The notes under the pieces: model-generated
Told to the model about the DNA's origin: nothing
Databases searched by the model: none
The model's input: only the letters and a program-made list of their open reading frames with translations
Shown: piece after piece, positions 23,134-31,076 of the stretch
Layout of the letters: every line of letters begins with the position of its first letter
Position numbering within the stretch: the first letter of the stretch is position 1
Made by a program: the position numbers and the translations under genes
Assembly: GCA_025356335.1 (NCBI GenBank)
Contig: JANXUF010000155.1
Span: 1 to 34,776, forward strand
Reading direction: 5' to 3'
Origin: Actinomycetes bacterium
GTDB taxonomy: Bacteria; Actinomycetota; Acidimicrobiia; Acidimicrobiales; Ilumatobacteraceae
Length of the DNA stretch: 34,776 nt

Positions 23134-24231
23134 TCAGGAACGATCGCGGCGGCGACGCTTCAACTGATCGAGGTATACGGCGCCGACAAGCACGCCGCCG
23201 ATGACGACCTGCTGGCCGTACGGCTGGAAATTGAGAACAACGAATCCGTTCGTCAACACCGCCGGGATGAACATGCCGATCAACGTTCCGATAATCGTGC
23301 CGATACCGCCGAAGACACTCGTGCCGCCGAGGACGACGCCGGTGATGACCTGCAGCGCATCGGTGGCGTGGCCAGAGATCGTCGTCGTCGAGAACCGGGT
23401 GAGCGACACCATGCCGGCAAGTCCGGCGAGACCGCCGTTGATCGCGTAGATCGCGACGACGTGACGGTCGACCTTGATGCCGGCACGGCGTGCGGATTCG
23501 ATGTTCGATCCAATCAGGTAGGTGTGCCTGCCGAAGCGGGTGTAGGCCAGCAGCAACCCGAAGACGATCGTGATGGCGATGGCGATCCACACCAGCCAAC
23601 TCAGGCCGAACGGCCGGTTGCGGGTGACGGCGAACAGTGTGCGCGGCACCGTTGGGACGTCGGCTCCGTCGGTGATCAGCTGTGCTGCGCCGAGCGCTGC
23701 GCCGAGCGTGCCGAGCGTCGTGATCAGCGGTGGCACCTTCAGCTTGGCGATGCAGACGCCGTTGAACACGCCCCATGCGACCCCAGAGAGCACACAAACG
23801 ACGAGGCCGACAATGACAGTCCCCCAGTTGTCCGGCATGTGCTGCATCGTCTTGGCGGCGACGACACCGGAGAACACGAGGATCGAACTGATCGAGATGT
23901 CGAAGCCGCCCATGACAATGACGAACGTCATGCCGACTGCCATGATCTGCAGCATCGCCACGTCGAGAGTGATGTTGCGGACGTTGGCGACGGTGTCGAA
24001 CTCGTGGAACTTGAGCACCGAGAACACGACGATCATCGCTGCGAGCACGCAGCCCATATAGAACGGCGACGTTGCGATCGCCCGTCGCCATGCCGGACGT
24101 CGAGGCGGGAGCACCGAAGCCGCTGACGGGTCCATGCTCACGGAAGCGGCGTGGCGCGCCCGGGACTGCGACGATGCCGTCGGTGTCGAAGTGGACGTCG
24201 GGGTGGAAGGGGCGTCGTCGACGTGGCTCAC
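23134..24231 (-). CDS. ABC transporter permease (RbsC-like)
   Basis: This gene encodes 365 residues from GTG 24231, overlapping the ATPase stop by four bases. A polar Ser/Thr-rich N-terminus of about 50 residues precedes the first membrane helix (about 57-75); further helices follow through residue 355. The conserved signature MGGFDISISS (residues 107-116), equivalent to GGIDLSVG of ribose-type permeases, is present, and the C-terminal block VLGGTSVFGGIGTIIGTLIG is typical. It forms the membrane channel of the importer, probably as a homodimer since only one permease gene is present. The 102-base gap to the binding-protein gene contains C- and A-rich ACACCAA repeats on the coding strand, probably an unstructured leader. 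Confidence 0.93.
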   Translation of the reverse strand: MSHVDDAPSTPTSTSTPTASSQSRARHAASVSMDPSAASVLPPRRPAWRRAIATSPFYMGCVLAAMIVVFSVLKFHEFDTVANVRNITLDVAMLQIMAVGMTFVIVMGGFDISISSILVFSGVVAAKTMQHMPDNWGTVIVGLVVCVLSGVAWGVFNGVCIAKLKVPPLITTLGTLGAALGAAQLITDGADVPTVPRTLFAVTRNRPFGLSWLVWIAIAITIVFGLLLAYTRFGRHTYLIGSNIESARRAGIKVDRHVVAIYAINGGLAGLAGMVSLTRFSTTTISGHATDALQVITGVVLGGTSVFGGIGTIIGTLIGMFIPAVLTNGFVVLNFQPYGQQVVIGGVLVGAVYLDQLKRRRRDRS

Positions 24232-25019
24232 GATGCTCCCCCGTCGACGGGCGCAGTGGATGGGTTGGGGCTGACATCAAGGGCACCGGTCATTGCGCCG
24301 ACCAATTGGGCGACGGTTGTCCCTTCGTTTCGATATTCGGCGACGCGTTTGCCGAGGCGCAGCACCTGGATGCTGTCGGCGACCTCGAGTACCTCCGGCA
24401 TATTGTGACTGATCAACACGACGGCGATACCGCGATCAGCGACGCGCCTGACGAGTTCCAGAACCTTGCCGGTCTGGCGCACGCCGAGCGCCGCCGTTGG
24501 TTCGTCCATGAAGATCACCTTGTTGGCCCACATCACCGAACGGCAGATGGCGACGCTCTGCTTTTGCCCGCCGGACAACGCCGCGATCGGGGCGTCGAGA
24601 TCCTTGACGTCGGTCCCCATCGACGTGAAGGCGTCAGCGGCGCGTTGGCGCATTGCTTCCTTGTCGAGCACACCGAGCTTGCCGAGGAATCCCTTCTTGA
24701 GGATCTCTCGACCAGCGAAGGTGTTCTCGGCGGGACCGAGCTCGGGAGCCAGAGCGAGGTCTTGGTAGACCGTTTCGATCCCGAGGTTGCGGGCGTCGGT
24801 CGGCGACGACATCGTGATCGGCTTGCCGTCGAGGAGGATCGTGCCACGGTCACGGTTGGTCGCCCCGGAGAGGATTTTGACGAGCGTGCTCTTGCCGGCG
24901 CCGTTGTCCCCGATCAGCGCAGTGACCTCTCCGGCGTTGACGACGAAGTCGACTTCCCTGAGGACTTCGACGTGGCCGTAGTTCTTACAGATACCGATCG
25001 CTTCGAGCAGCACTGTCAT
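24228..25019 (-). CDS. ABC transporter ATPase, single nucleotide-binding domain
   Basis: This gene encodes 263 residues from ATG 25019. Walker A is GDNGAGKST (37-45), the Q-loop is YQDLAL (Q86), the signature is LSGGQ (148-152) and Walker B is VIFMDEPTAAL (168-178). It is closest in style to the sugar-import RbsA/MglA ATPases, which usually carry two fused domains of about 500 residues; this one has a single domain and must act as a dimer. It powers the importer encoded by the next two genes. About 90 bases separate it from the HisD-like gene upstream, with short hairpins but no clear terminator. Confidence 0.93.
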   Translation of the reverse strand: MTVLLEAIGICKNYGHVEVLREVDFVVNAGEVTALIGDNGAGKSTLVKILSGATNRDRGTILLDGKPITMSSPTDARNLGIETVYQDLALAPELGPAENTFAGREILKKGFLGKLGVLDKEAMRQRAADAFTSMGTDVKDLDAPIAALSGGQKQSVAICRSVMWANKVIFMDEPTAALGVRQTGKVLELVRRVADRGIAVVLISHNMPEVLEVADSIQVLRLGKRVAEYRNEGTTVAQLVGAMTGALDVSPNPSTAPVDGGAS

Positions 25020-25109
25020 CTGGCTGTCCCCCTCGAGATGTCTGTTGTGGTCATCGGTGGTGCCCCCCGGCGCCGGAGTCTCGCCGAGCGAGGCTCGTGT
25101 GTGGATCGG

Positions 25110-26435
25110 TCAATCGTGAGCTTCGTAGGTGCTGAGTCGCATCGTCGCCGTCTTGCGGTGGGCCTCCATGCCTTCATAGGAGGCGATGGCGTCGACGGCT
25201 TTGGCGAGCAACGGCGTCGCGGAACGGTCGACGCGCTGGAAGGTCAGCGGTTTGAGGAAGCGCGAGACCGACAGCCCTGCGGAATGCCGCGCCCCGCCTG
25301 CCGTCGGCAGTACGTGGTTCGTCCCGGCCATGCCTTTGTCGGAGTAGGCAACGGTGCTCCACGCTCCGACGAAGATCGAACCGTAGTTGCGCAGGGTGCC
25401 GAAGTAGAACTCGTCGTCCGCCGTGATGATCTCGAGGTGTTCCGGAGCGAGGTCGTCCATCAACTCGGCGGCGGTATCTTTGTCGGCGGCCCACGTGACA
25501 GAGCCGTAGTTGCGCCATGCGGGCTCGGCGATCGAGCGGGTCGACAACGTTGCCAGCTGCCGCTCGATTTCGGCGATGACGCCATGTCCGATCGCTTCCG
25601 ACGTCGTGATGAGTGCCGCCGGCGAGTCGGGTCCGTGTTCTGCCTGGCCGAGGAGATCGGCAGCGACGACAGCCGGGTCGGCGGTGTCGTCGGCGATCAC
25701 AGCGACCTCCGAAGGGCCGGCGAGGAGGTCGATCGATACCTTGCCGAATAGTTGCCGCTTCGCTTCGGCGACGAAGGCGTTGCCAGCGCCGACGAGCATA
25801 TCGACTGGGCGTTCGCCGAGCAGACCGAAAGCCATCGCCGCCAACGCTTGGACACCCCCGAGGACATAGACGCGATCGGCGCCGGAGAGGTATGCCGAGT
25901 ACAGCACCGCCGGGTTCGGTGCGCCGTCAGGCTGCGGCGGAGTACACGCGAGCACGGTCGGGACACCCGCCGCTTTCGCGACGCCGACGGTCATGAAGGC
26001 GCTGGCGAGGATCGGGAAGCGGCCGGCCGGCAGGTAGGCGCCGACCCGGGCTACGGGGATGTAGCGGTGACCGGCGTGGACGCCAGGGGCGAGTTCGGTC
26101 TCGAAGTCGGTGAGACGGTTGCGCTGTTCGGTGGCGAACTTCTGCGTGCGTTCGACGCCGAGCTCGAGCGCCTGCCGTAGTGCCGGGTCGAGATCGTCTC
26201 CGCTTTTGGCGATCATCGCTTGGTCGAGCTCGACCTTCGGTGACTCCCAGTGGTCGAGTTGCTTGGCGTAGCGCAGCACTGCATCCATGCCGCCGGTTTC
26301 GATCGTACGCAGCATTTCGGTCACCGTGGCGATCACCGCCGGGTCGCGTTGGGCCGGGGGACCGGAGAACTCCGGCGTCTTCAGCAGGCGAAACGAACCG
26401 TCGAGATCCGCCATGCAGCGTGCGGTGAAATGCAT
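25110..26435 (-). CDS. Histidinol-dehydrogenase-family NAD-dependent alcohol dehydrogenase 1 (catabolic type)
   Basis: The start is uncertain: ATG 26435 (441 residues) is favoured because TATGGT (26447-26442) would start a leaderless message there; ATG 26453 and ATG 26414 are in frame. Residue numbers count from 26453. The HisD fold and active site are complete: zinc ligands Q270, H273 (LLGQAEHGPDS), D372 (YSDKGMAGTNH) and H432, and the catalytic pair E338-H339 (LAPEHLEI). HisD oxidises an alcohol to an acid in two NAD-dependent steps. Position at the head of a transporter operon, together with a second homologue at 29427, argues for a catabolic role like sulfopropanediol dehydrogenase (HpsN) rather than histidine synthesis. 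The substrate is unknown. Confidence 0.88.
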   Translation of the reverse strand: MHFTARCMADLDGSFRLLKTPEFSGPPAQRDPAVIATVTEMLRTIETGGMDAVLRYAKQLDHWESPKVELDQAMIAKSGDDLDPALRQALELGVERTQKFATEQRNRLTDFETELAPGVHAGHRYIPVARVGAYLPAGRFPILASAFMTVGVAKAAGVPTVLACTPPQPDGAPNPAVLYSAYLSGADRVYVLGGVQALAAMAFGLLGERPVDMLVGAGNAFVAEAKRQLFGKVSIDLLAGPSEVAVIADDTADPAVVAADLLGQAEHGPDSPAALITTSEAIGHGVIAEIERQLATLSTRSIAEPAWRNYGSVTWAADKDTAAELMDDLAPEHLEIITADDEFYFGTLRNYGSIFVGAWSTVAYSDKGMAGTNHVLPTAGGARHSAGLSVSRFLKPLTFQRVDRSATPLLAKAVDAIASYEGMEAHRKTATMRLSTYEAHD

Positions 26436-26441
26436 GCGCAA

Positions 26442-26459
26442 ACCATAATGCATGCGTAT
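26442..26459 (-). promoter_or_regulatory. Promoter/operator of the six-gene HisD-1 operon
   Basis: On the minus strand ATACGCAT (26459-26452) is followed four bases later by TATGGT (26447-26442), a -10-like box. The direct repeat TGCATGCG occurs at 26431-26438 and 26449-26456, 18 bp apart. The ATACG[T/C]AT core is shared with the bicupin and HisD-2 promoters. Confidence 0.45.
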
Positions 26460-26460
26460 T

Positions 26461-26498
26461 CCTAGGTCAACACCCCGTATCCCTGCGTTTGCCCTAGG
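26461..26498. promoter_or_regulatory. Pair of CCTAGG palindromes upstream of the LysR gene
   Basis: CCTAGG occurs at 26461-26466 and 26493-26498, 32 bp apart (three helical turns), between the divergent HisD-1 and LysR genes. This hexamer is rare in such GC-rich DNA. The pair could be an autoregulatory site for the LysR protein; no direct evidence. Confidence 0.3.
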
Positions 26499-26506
26499 CT
26501 CAGCCT

Positions 26507-27442
26507 ATGACGCCGACCCTCTCCCAGCTCAGAGCATTTGTTTACGCGGCTCGCAGCGGTTCATTCACCGCTGCGGCGTACGAAATGGCCATCGCTCAGG
26601 CCTCGGTTTCGGAGTCGATCCGACGCCTCGAGGATGAATACGGCGTCAGCCTGTTCAAACGCGGCGCTCGCCGCCTCGTGCTGACGGCGGCTGGAACAGA
26701 GCTGCTGCCGTTCGCCGAGCAGGCGGTCGCAGCGGTCGACGGTGGCAGCCGGGCGCTGCGCTCCCTGCGATCACTCGGCGGCGGCGTGGCGACATTCGGG
26801 CTGCTGCGCAACGCCGATCATTATCGCTTGTCTGAGTTAATCCAAGAGTTCCATCGCCGCTACCCGAAGGTCCAGGTCCGGCTTGTCGGCCTCAACTCGG
26901 TCGAGGTCGCCCTGGCGGTGTCCGCTGGCGAACTGGAGGCCGGACTCGTCGTCCTGCCGATCGATGATCAGGGCTTCCGAGTGACGCCGCTGCTCCGCGA
27001 CCAGGTCATGTACGCCAGCGCCGACCCCTCCCATCTCACGACGCCGATGACGACGGCGGCGTTCTCTCGAGCGCCGCTGATCCTCTACGACGCGCACTAC
27101 GGCTGGAGCGACCCGACACGGCGTCAACTCGCAGAACGGGCGAAGCTGGCAGGACTGCGCCTCGAGGCGATGATCGAGGTCGAACACGTCGAGTTGGCGC
27201 TCAACCTCGTGTCACTCGGCGTCGGCGACACCATCATTGCCAGTGCGGTCGCCGCGAGCTCCCTCTGTCCGCCGAATGTTGCGACCGTGCCGTTCGAGGA
27301 GCCACTGTGGGACACGATCGCCCTCGTGCAGAAAGAGGGCACCGTGCTGTCACCGGCGACCCGCGAGATCGCCAGGCTCGCTCAGGAGATGCTGCTCGAC
27401 AGCGCTGACGAACCGCACTTCGTGCAGAAGACGCGACGTTGA
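26507..27442 (+). CDS. LysR-family transcriptional regulator
   Basis: This gene encodes 311 residues from ATG 26507. Residues 1-60 are the LysR winged helix (LSQLRAFVYAARSGSFTAAA, AIAQASVSESIRRLEDEYGV, LFKRGARRLVLTAAG). Residues about 90-300 are the substrate-binding-like effector domain. It diverges from the HisD-1 operon and converges on the hydrolase operon, with a 19-base gap. LysR regulators usually control the divergent neighbour, so it probably activates the transporter operon in response to a pathway intermediate, alongside the LacI regulator. Confidence 0.92.
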   Translation: MTPTLSQLRAFVYAARSGSFTAAAYEMAIAQASVSESIRRLEDEYGVSLFKRGARRLVLTAAGTELLPFAEQAVAAVDGGSRALRSLRSLGGGVATFGLLRNADHYRLSELIQEFHRRYPKVQVRLVGLNSVEVALAVSAGELEAGLVVLPIDDQGFRVTPLLRDQVMYASADPSHLTTPMTTAAFSRAPLILYDAHYGWSDPTRRQLAERAKLAGLRLEAMIEVEHVELALNLVSLGVGDTIIASAVAASSLCPPNVATVPFEEPLWDTIALVQKEGTVLSPATREIARLAQEMLLDSADEPHFVQKTRR

Positions 27443-27461
27443 TGACCTGAGCGGTGCGTCG

Positions 27462-28655
27462 CTACTCCGTCGTGCGCGGCCTCAGCCACGTATTTAGGTG
27501 GGCAGCGACTTCGGCGGGATGGTCGAGCGGGCTCATGTGTCCTGCGCCTTCGATCGTCTCGTGGATAACCGTGCCACCGCCAGCGCTGATCCCACATGCG
27601 AGTTCGGCCTGCAGTTCCACCGGACACACGTCGTCAGCACTGCCGCTCAAGACGAGCACTGGCACATCGATGTCGCCGAGGACGGGCCGGCTGTCCGGTC
27701 GAGAAGCCTGGGCGTTGAGCTGCCGGATGAAACCCTGGGGGCCGACTCTCCTCGCCATATCCGCCCACAAATCGATAAGTCGCTGTTCGCCTTCTTGACC
27801 GACGTTGATCGCCGCCTGCTCCACGACAATCGTCGAGAAGTCGCCGCGCTCTGTCCGCTCTTCGAGCGTCGTCCATGCCGCCAGCTGGGCAGCCGAGGCA
27901 GCTCGGGGACTGGCATTCAACAGCGCCAGCCGCGTGACGCGCAACGGGGCACGACGATAGACCTCGAGGGCGACAATCGCCCCGAGCGAATGTCCGACGA
28001 CTGCGAACCGTTGCGGCGACATCACCAGAACACTGTCCGCAATCCCGGCGATCGTGTCGTCGAGATCGATGCGCTGCGGCCGGCAGGCGGCATGGCGGTC
28101 GAGTGCCGAGAGTGCCTCGGCGACGCCGTCGAAAACCCGTGCGTCGCCGAGCATGCCCGGCAGCATCACGAGCGCCTCGCGTTCCGGCGGCGAGACCGCT
28201 TCTTCGGCGAACGAGACAAGCATCGCGGCCCAGGCCGCATCCATGTCGACGGCGACCAAAGGGGCGCCGTTCGCCAGGAGCCGACGCAACTGCCCGAGCG
28301 AGTGGACGACCTGGAGCGCACGGACCGTCTCGCGTCCGCCGATCGTCACGTGAACCGATCCGTCGCGAACGACCCCCTCGACGCCCAGGCGGCGCAAGCG
28401 TCCGACGACTGGCGGACCCGATGAGGCGTCGACAGAGGCGATGACGGCGAGACCCTGTCCGCGGGCTAGATCGACGAGCCCGGCGATATCAACTTCGCTG
28501 TACGGCCCGTTGACGAGGTCGACGACGACAAAGCTGAATCTGCCGTTCAAGGCGGCGAGAATGCGATCACCGACGGGAAGCCGCACCAACAACCCCCGCA
28601 GCGAATCCCCGTTGGCGACCCGCCGCTCGAAGGACACCGCCGGGGTCGCCGTCAC
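27462..28655 (-). CDS. Fusion of a degenerate HpcH/HpaI aldolase-like domain with an alpha/beta hydrolase
   Basis: This gene encodes 397 residues from GTG 28655, overlapping the SDR stop by four bases. Residues about 10-145 look like the first part of an HpcH/HpaI-type aldolase barrel (LRGLLVRLPVGDRILAAL, FSFVVVDLVNGPYSEVDIAG, GLAVIASVDA, LRRLGVEGVVRDGSV). The domain is too short for a full barrel, and the usual Glu-His of the DxEHGP motif is Val48-Asn49, so aldolase activity is unlikely. Residues about 160-395 are a complete alpha/beta hydrolase with the nucleophile S223 (GHSLGA), an Asp at 341-342 (GSADDVCP) and H373 (GAGHMSPLDHP). It probably cleaves an ester, thioester or C-C bond in the HisD-2 pathway. 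The aldolase-like part may be a binding or scaffold domain. The barrel assignment is by pattern and less certain than the hydrolase. Confidence 0.75.
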   Translation of the reverse strand: MTATPAVSFERRVANGDSLRGLLVRLPVGDRILAALNGRFSFVVVDLVNGPYSEVDIAGLVDLARGQGLAVIASVDASSGPPVVGRLRRLGVEGVVRDGSVHVTIGGRETVRALQVVHSLGQLRRLLANGAPLVAVDMDAAWAAMLVSFAEEAVSPPEREALVMLPGMLGDARVFDGVAEALSALDRHAACRPQRIDLDDTIAGIADSVLVMSPQRFAVVGHSLGAIVALEVYRRAPLRVTRLALLNASPRAASAAQLAAWTTLEERTERGDFSTIVVEQAAINVGQEGEQRLIDLWADMARRVGPQGFIRQLNAQASRPDSRPVLGDIDVPVLVLSGSADDVCPVELQAELACGISAGGGTVIHETIEGAGHMSPLDHPAEVAAHLNTWLRPRTTE

Positions 28656-29434
28656 CGGGCGACCATACCCGCCGACAGGTCAATGTCCGCTGCGTGCAGA
28701 CCCGGCATGTTGAGCATCGAAACGACCGCCTGCCCGACCTCGTCCTCTTCGACGAGTCGGCCGAGCAGCGCCCGCGAAACGAACGCCTCCGTCGCCGCCT
28801 CGACGGTGATGCCGAGGCGTTCCGCTTCGAGACGAAAATTGTGGTCCATCCTCGGCCCGCGCACGGGCCCAGGCGAGAGGCTGTTGACGCTGATCCCGAG
28901 CGGACCGACCTCGGCGGCGAGCGTCGTCGTCAGACCGATCACCGCCATCTTCGAAGCTGCGTAGGGCGTCCGCCTGGCGAGCGGTCGCTTGCCGCTGACC
29001 GAAGCGAGGTTGATCACGTCGCCTGCGCCCCTGGAAATCATCGGCGGCAAGAACGCCCGGCACATCAAATACATGCCGCGCACGTTGACGGCGAAGACGT
29101 CATCCCATTCATGCGGCTCGATGTCGATCAACGCGGCGACAGGACCGGCGACACCAGCGTTATTGACGAGGATCGAGATCGACTCGTCAGCGAGTTCGTC
29201 GCGCAATGCACCGACCGAAGCGGGGTCGGCGACATCGACGACCGCGGTTCGGGTCGAAGCACCAGCCGCCTCCGCAAGCCTCTTCGTCTCCTCCAGCGTC
29301 GCCCAGGTCCGACCGGTGAGGACGACACGAACACCTTGGGCGCCGAGCGCCAGGGAGATCGCTCTGCCGAGGCCGTTGCCGCCTCCGGATACGAGCGCCG
29401 TCCGACCGGCCAGTCGGCTTCCCGCCTCAGTCAC
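28652..29434 (-). CDS. Short-chain dehydrogenase/reductase (SDR)
   Basis: GTG 29434 overlaps the HisD-2 stop by eight bases and gives 260 residues (MTEAGSRLAGRTALVSGGG); an upstream GTG or ATG inside the HisD-2 gene would add about 24 unlikely residues. Classical SDR motifs are present: GGGNGLG for NAD(P) binding, NNAG (91-94), S145 in INLASVSG, and Y158-xxx-K162 in YAASK. The ending LHAADIDLSAGMVA matches the usual SDR tail (G..i.vdGG). It oxidises a hydroxyl or reduces a keto group, and sits between HisD-2 and the hydrolase in a tightly coupled operon, so it probably acts on the same carbon chain. Confidence 0.92.
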   Translation of the reverse strand: MTEAGSRLAGRTALVSGGGNGLGRAISLALGAQGVRVVLTGRTWATLEETKRLAEAAGASTRTAVVDVADPASVGALRDELADESISILVNNAGVAGPVAALIDIEPHEWDDVFAVNVRGMYLMCRAFLPPMISRGAGDVINLASVSGKRPLARRTPYAASKMAVIGLTTTLAAEVGPLGISVNSLSPGPVRGPRMDHNFRLEAERLGITVEAATEAFVSRALLGRLVEEDEVGQAVVSMLNMPGLHAADIDLSAGMVAR

Positions 29435-30755
29435 CTGCTGCGACCCTGGCGAAGTCGTGGTCGCTCCACGCACATTCGAATGAGCCGAACTTGGCGGCGC
29501 GCACATCGCCGGAACGCGCGTGGCCTTCGAACAGTTCGACGCGCGACGCCCTCCCGCACAGCTCGCCGAGATCAGCGGTCGACGCGGGGTTGGTCACTTC
29601 CTGATACGTCACGGTCTTCAGGTATTTCCCCACCCACAAGCCGCCGGTGAACCGTGCGCTGCCGCGTGTCGGCAACACGTGGTTGGTGCCGATGACTTTG
29701 TCACCATAGGACACGCATGTCCCCTCGCCGAGGAAGAGAGCGCCATAGTCGTGCATCGCTGTCAACGCCAAGCGCGGCTCGCGAGTCAATACCTCGACGT
29801 GCTCGAAAGCGAACGAGTCGGCGACGGCGAACGCTTCGATGATGTCGTTGACGACGAGGACCTGGCCGTGGTCGCGCCACGCCGGTCCCGCCATGTCGTT
29901 CGTCGGCATGTCGGGAAGTATCGCCTCGATATGAGCCATCGACTCACGGGCGACACGCTCGCTCGTCGTCACGAGGATCGCCGGGGAGTCGGGGCCGTGC
30001 TCGGCCTGGCTGAGCAGATCGACGGCGACAATGAAGGGATCGGCCTGCTCGTCGGCGATGACAAGAATCTCCGTCGGACCGGCGAAGAGGTCGATGCCGA
30101 CTTCGCCGAAGAGTTGACGCTTGGCCTCTGCGACGAAGGCATTGCCCGGGCCAGCGAGGAGGTTGACTCGGCCGATCGTCTCCGTGCCGAGGGCCAGGGC
30201 GACCACCGCCTGGATGCCGCCGAGGAGATAGATCTCGTCGGCGCCGGCCATCGACATCGCTGCGACGGTCGCCGCTGGGATCTCGCCGCGGATCGGCGGG
30301 GTGCAGGCAGCGACCCGCGGAACGCCTGCCACCTTCGCCGTGACGATCGTCATGTGCGCGGAGGCGGTCAACGGGTAGCGGCCGCCGGGCACGTACGCGC
30401 CGGTCGCTGTGATCGGAATGTGCTTCTGCCCAAGGTGCACGCCGGGCGCCATCTCGACCTCGAACTCGGTCAGCGAGTCGCGCTGCAACTGGGCGAAGCG
30501 GCGGACGTTGGCTTGCACCGTGGCGATGTCGTCGATCACCTGTTGTGGTACACCGGCGATGATCCGCTCGATCTCCTCAGCGTCGAGCAGGAACGACTCC
30601 GGCGACCAGCGGTCGAACCGCTCAGAGTACTCACGAACTGCGGCGTCGCCGCGACTACGGATGTCGGCGATGACCGAGCGCACGGTCTCGGAGACCCGTT
30701 CGCGCCCTGCGGCGACGGTGGCGACGGGAACAGCCGACTTCAAGAATGTGATCAT
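29427..30755 (-). CDS. Histidinol-dehydrogenase-family NAD-dependent alcohol dehydrogenase 2 (catabolic type)
   Basis: This gene encodes 442 residues from ATG 30755. It is a second HisD homologue with the active site intact: Q250 and H253 (LLSQAEHGPDS), E318-H319 (AFEHVEVL), D352 (YGDKVIGTNH) and H412 (FEGHARS). It shares long blocks with HisD-like enzyme 1 (GAGNAFVAEAKRQLFG-type nucleotide loop, AEHGPDSPA, GTNHVLPT), so the two are paralogues or co-acquired relatives. It heads a three-gene operon with an SDR and a hydrolase fusion. No other histidine biosynthesis gene is near, so an HpsN-like catabolic role (oxidation of a small hydroxylated compound to an acid) is the best guess. Confidence 0.88.
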   Translation of the reverse strand: MITFLKSAVPVATVAAGRERVSETVRSVIADIRSRGDAAVREYSERFDRWSPESFLLDAEEIERIIAGVPQQVIDDIATVQANVRRFAQLQRDSLTEFEVEMAPGVHLGQKHIPITATGAYVPGGRYPLTASAHMTIVTAKVAGVPRVAACTPPIRGEIPAATVAAMSMAGADEIYLLGGIQAVVALALGTETIGRVNLLAGPGNAFVAEAKRQLFGEVGIDLFAGPTEILVIADEQADPFIVAVDLLSQAEHGPDSPAILVTTSERVARESMAHIEAILPDMPTNDMAGPAWRDHGQVLVVNDIIEAFAVADSFAFEHVEVLTREPRLALTAMHDYGALFLGEGTCVSYGDKVIGTNHVLPTRGSARFTGGLWVGKYLKTVTYQEVTNPASTADLGELCGRASRVELFEGHARSGDVRAAKFGSFECAWSDHDFARVAAGD

Positions 30756-30763
30756 TGCCGTCG

Positions 30764-30780
30764 AGCGTATGCGTATGCAT
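30764..30780 (-). promoter_or_regulatory. Promoter/operator of the HisD-2 operon
   Basis: On the minus strand the sequence ATGCATACGCATACGCT holds the core ATACGCAT (30776-30769) and a repeated GCATAC unit, overlapping TACGCT (30769-30764), a TANNNT -10 candidate. The ATG is at 30755, so the message would have almost no leader. The core is shared with the bicupin and HisD-1 promoters. Confidence 0.45.
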
Positions 30781-30831
30781 TTGCCCTGTCAACGCATGGC
30801 ACGTCAGCAGCATTGTGGCGACACCCGATCG

Positions 30832-30945
30832 ATCCACCAGGTTTTAAGTCCAGCAGTCGAGCAGCAACGTGCGGCTCTCAGCCTCATCAACAGCAAGATC
30901 TACGTGCCGTTCGGTGGCCTATTCGGTGCATGCCGCGCTGCGGTC
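30832..30945 (+). pseudogene. Fragment resembling the end of a secreted beta-propeller (PQQ-like) protein
   Basis: One frame reads QVLSPAVEQQRAALSLINSK then IYVPFGGLFG. This resembles a blade of secreted PQQ/BamB-like propellers (QRPAL.L..G.VYV.YGG..GDCG.YHGWV). Nothing before or after completes the domain. The resemblance is by pattern only and the coordinates are approximate. Confidence 0.3.
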
Positions 30946-31076
30946 GCGCCGAATCGACTATCGGGTCGGATGCGATCGACACAACGTGCAAACCAGCGCT
31001 GCCGCCAGATCCGCACCAACGCTCCAGCAGCCAATCATCGGCGCGCATCGACAACGGCCGAGCCCACGAACCTGCC

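Noticed and set aside
24072..25751. 559-codon plus-strand frame
   Set aside because: It is antisense to the permease, ATPase and HisD-1 genes and has no recognisable domain; long antisense frames are expected at this GC content.
25110..30755. hisD (histidine biosynthesis) as the function of the HisD-like genes
   Set aside because: There are two copies in operons with a transporter, SDR and hydrolases, and no other his gene nearby; a catabolic role fits better.
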